DNA of 64,000 bases from Cololabis saira. Lineage: Eukaryota; Chordata; Actinopteri; Beloniformes; Belonidae. The stretch spans positions 35,550,879-35,614,878 of the forward strand of contig NC_084596.1 in NCBI RefSeq assembly GCF_033807715.1. Direction: 5' to 3'. A program made the position numbers and the translations under genes. The notes beneath the pieces are model-generated. The model was not told the DNA's origin. It was given only the letters and a program-made list of their open reading frames with translations, and searched no databases. Positions 63,461 through 64,000 of the stretch are shown here, in pieces (the stretch's first letter is position 1; each line of letters opens with the position of its first letter).

Positions 63461-63736
63461 GAAAGAACAGGACAACCATCGGGGCAATACGCCACCAATC
63501 AGCCCTTCAAGATAAGATTGTCCAAATGGAAGCCATTCCTCACTAAACAGCATATCACACCCAGCTGGTAGTTTGCCAAAAGGCACCAGATTAACTCTCA
63601 GACCATGAGAAGCAAAATCCTCTGATCTCGCTGAACTATTTGGCCACAGTCTGTGAACAGTGTGTGAATGTTGGGGGCTAATCTCATTAATACCATTCCT
63701 ACAGTCAGATGTGGTCATGGCAGCATCATACTCTGG
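63461..63736 (+). pseudogene. Tc1-like transposase remnant, subfamily different from 29120
   Basis: The DNA text follows a common fish Tc1 transposase gene in order: GACAACCATC, CCACCAATCAG, AAGCCATTCCTCACTAAA, AGTTTGCCAAAAGGCACCAG, CTCTCAGACCATGAGAAGCA and ACCATTCCTACAGTCAGATG leading to GGCAGCATCATACTCTGG, which would encode a SIMLW-like motif. Frameshifts and small deletions have destroyed the frame. It breaks off near 63736; GGGGATAGGCCAGCAGCA near 63958 might be the resumption of the same gene after a later insertion. Confidence 0.72.
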
Positions 63737-64000
63737 AAACACTGATGGAGAGACAAGCCAGGAGAATCAGAAAAAATACAATAGATACAATACAAAAGAG
63801 AGAACAATAATGAGTGTGCATCTGAGTGTTTTCCTGGCTCCAGACAAAAAATATTTCAATGAGACCACGTTGAAATATGATCCACCAAGAAAAGGCAGAA
63901 GAAGCAGCAGCTCCAGCTCTCTCTGTGTATACAATCAAGGCACTGGTGACACATTATTGGGGATAGGCCAGCAGCACTTTAGATGGACTTAGGGTCCAAC
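63737..64000 (+). other. End of window
   Basis: Intron sequence following the Tc1 remnant. An open frame passes through with a serine-rich stretch but shows no cadherin EC5 motif. Not called as an exon. Confidence 0.4.

Noticed and set aside
63660..63992. 110-codon frame near the window end as a possible EC5 exon
   Set aside because: It has no cadherin motif and begins within the Tc1 remnant.

Overview
This window is vertebrate, almost certainly teleost fish, nuclear DNA. It holds the middle of one large gene on the + strand, a classical type II cadherin. The rest is intron filled with fish-style transposon remnants and microsatellites. Six internal exons are visible (472-591, 6270-6437, 36920-37101, 51953-52209, 52851-52987, 61962-62083). 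Each has AG/GT borders, and the reading frame is continuous across all five introns. They encode about 329 residues, from the start of extracellular cadherin repeat EC2 to the start of EC5. Exon lengths 120/168/182/257/137/122 follow the conserved type II cadherin pattern (120/168/188/254/137/122 as I recall it). Residue choices fit cadherin-24 better than cadherin-22 or other paralogues, so I call it cdh24-like. The signal peptide, EC1, EC5 end, membrane segment and catenin-binding tail lie outside the window.

Layout: 1-471, end of an upstream intron; intron A 592-6269 with CA repeats, a Myb/SANT-encoding DNA transposon remnant (2675-3338) and a 280 bp compound microsatellite; intron B 6438-36919 (30.5 kb) with a hAT element with perfect 8 bp target duplication (6609-7306), several degenerate DNA transposons, a tRNA-like SINE, long TA and CA tracts, a GC-rich block, an antisense LINE cut by a solo-LTR-like insertion, and one reverse copy of a complex repeat family; intron C 37102-51952 with LINE tails and two hAT elements; intron D 52210-52850, short; intron E 52988-61961, dominated by a 6.2 kb hAT element with a perfect 8 bp duplication that carries a roughly 5.6 kb three-unit tandem array of the same complex repeat family; then a downstream intron with a further hAT element and a Tc1 transposase remnant.

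No RNA gene, CRISPR array, operon or second cellular gene was found. Most long open frames lie in microsatellites or repeats and are not genes. The most unusual structure is the nested array in 53275-59519, which shares its terminal hairpin repeats with a reverse copy 19 kb away and is flanked by a duplicated purine-rich segment. All family assignments were made by eye from sequence text; no database search was run.
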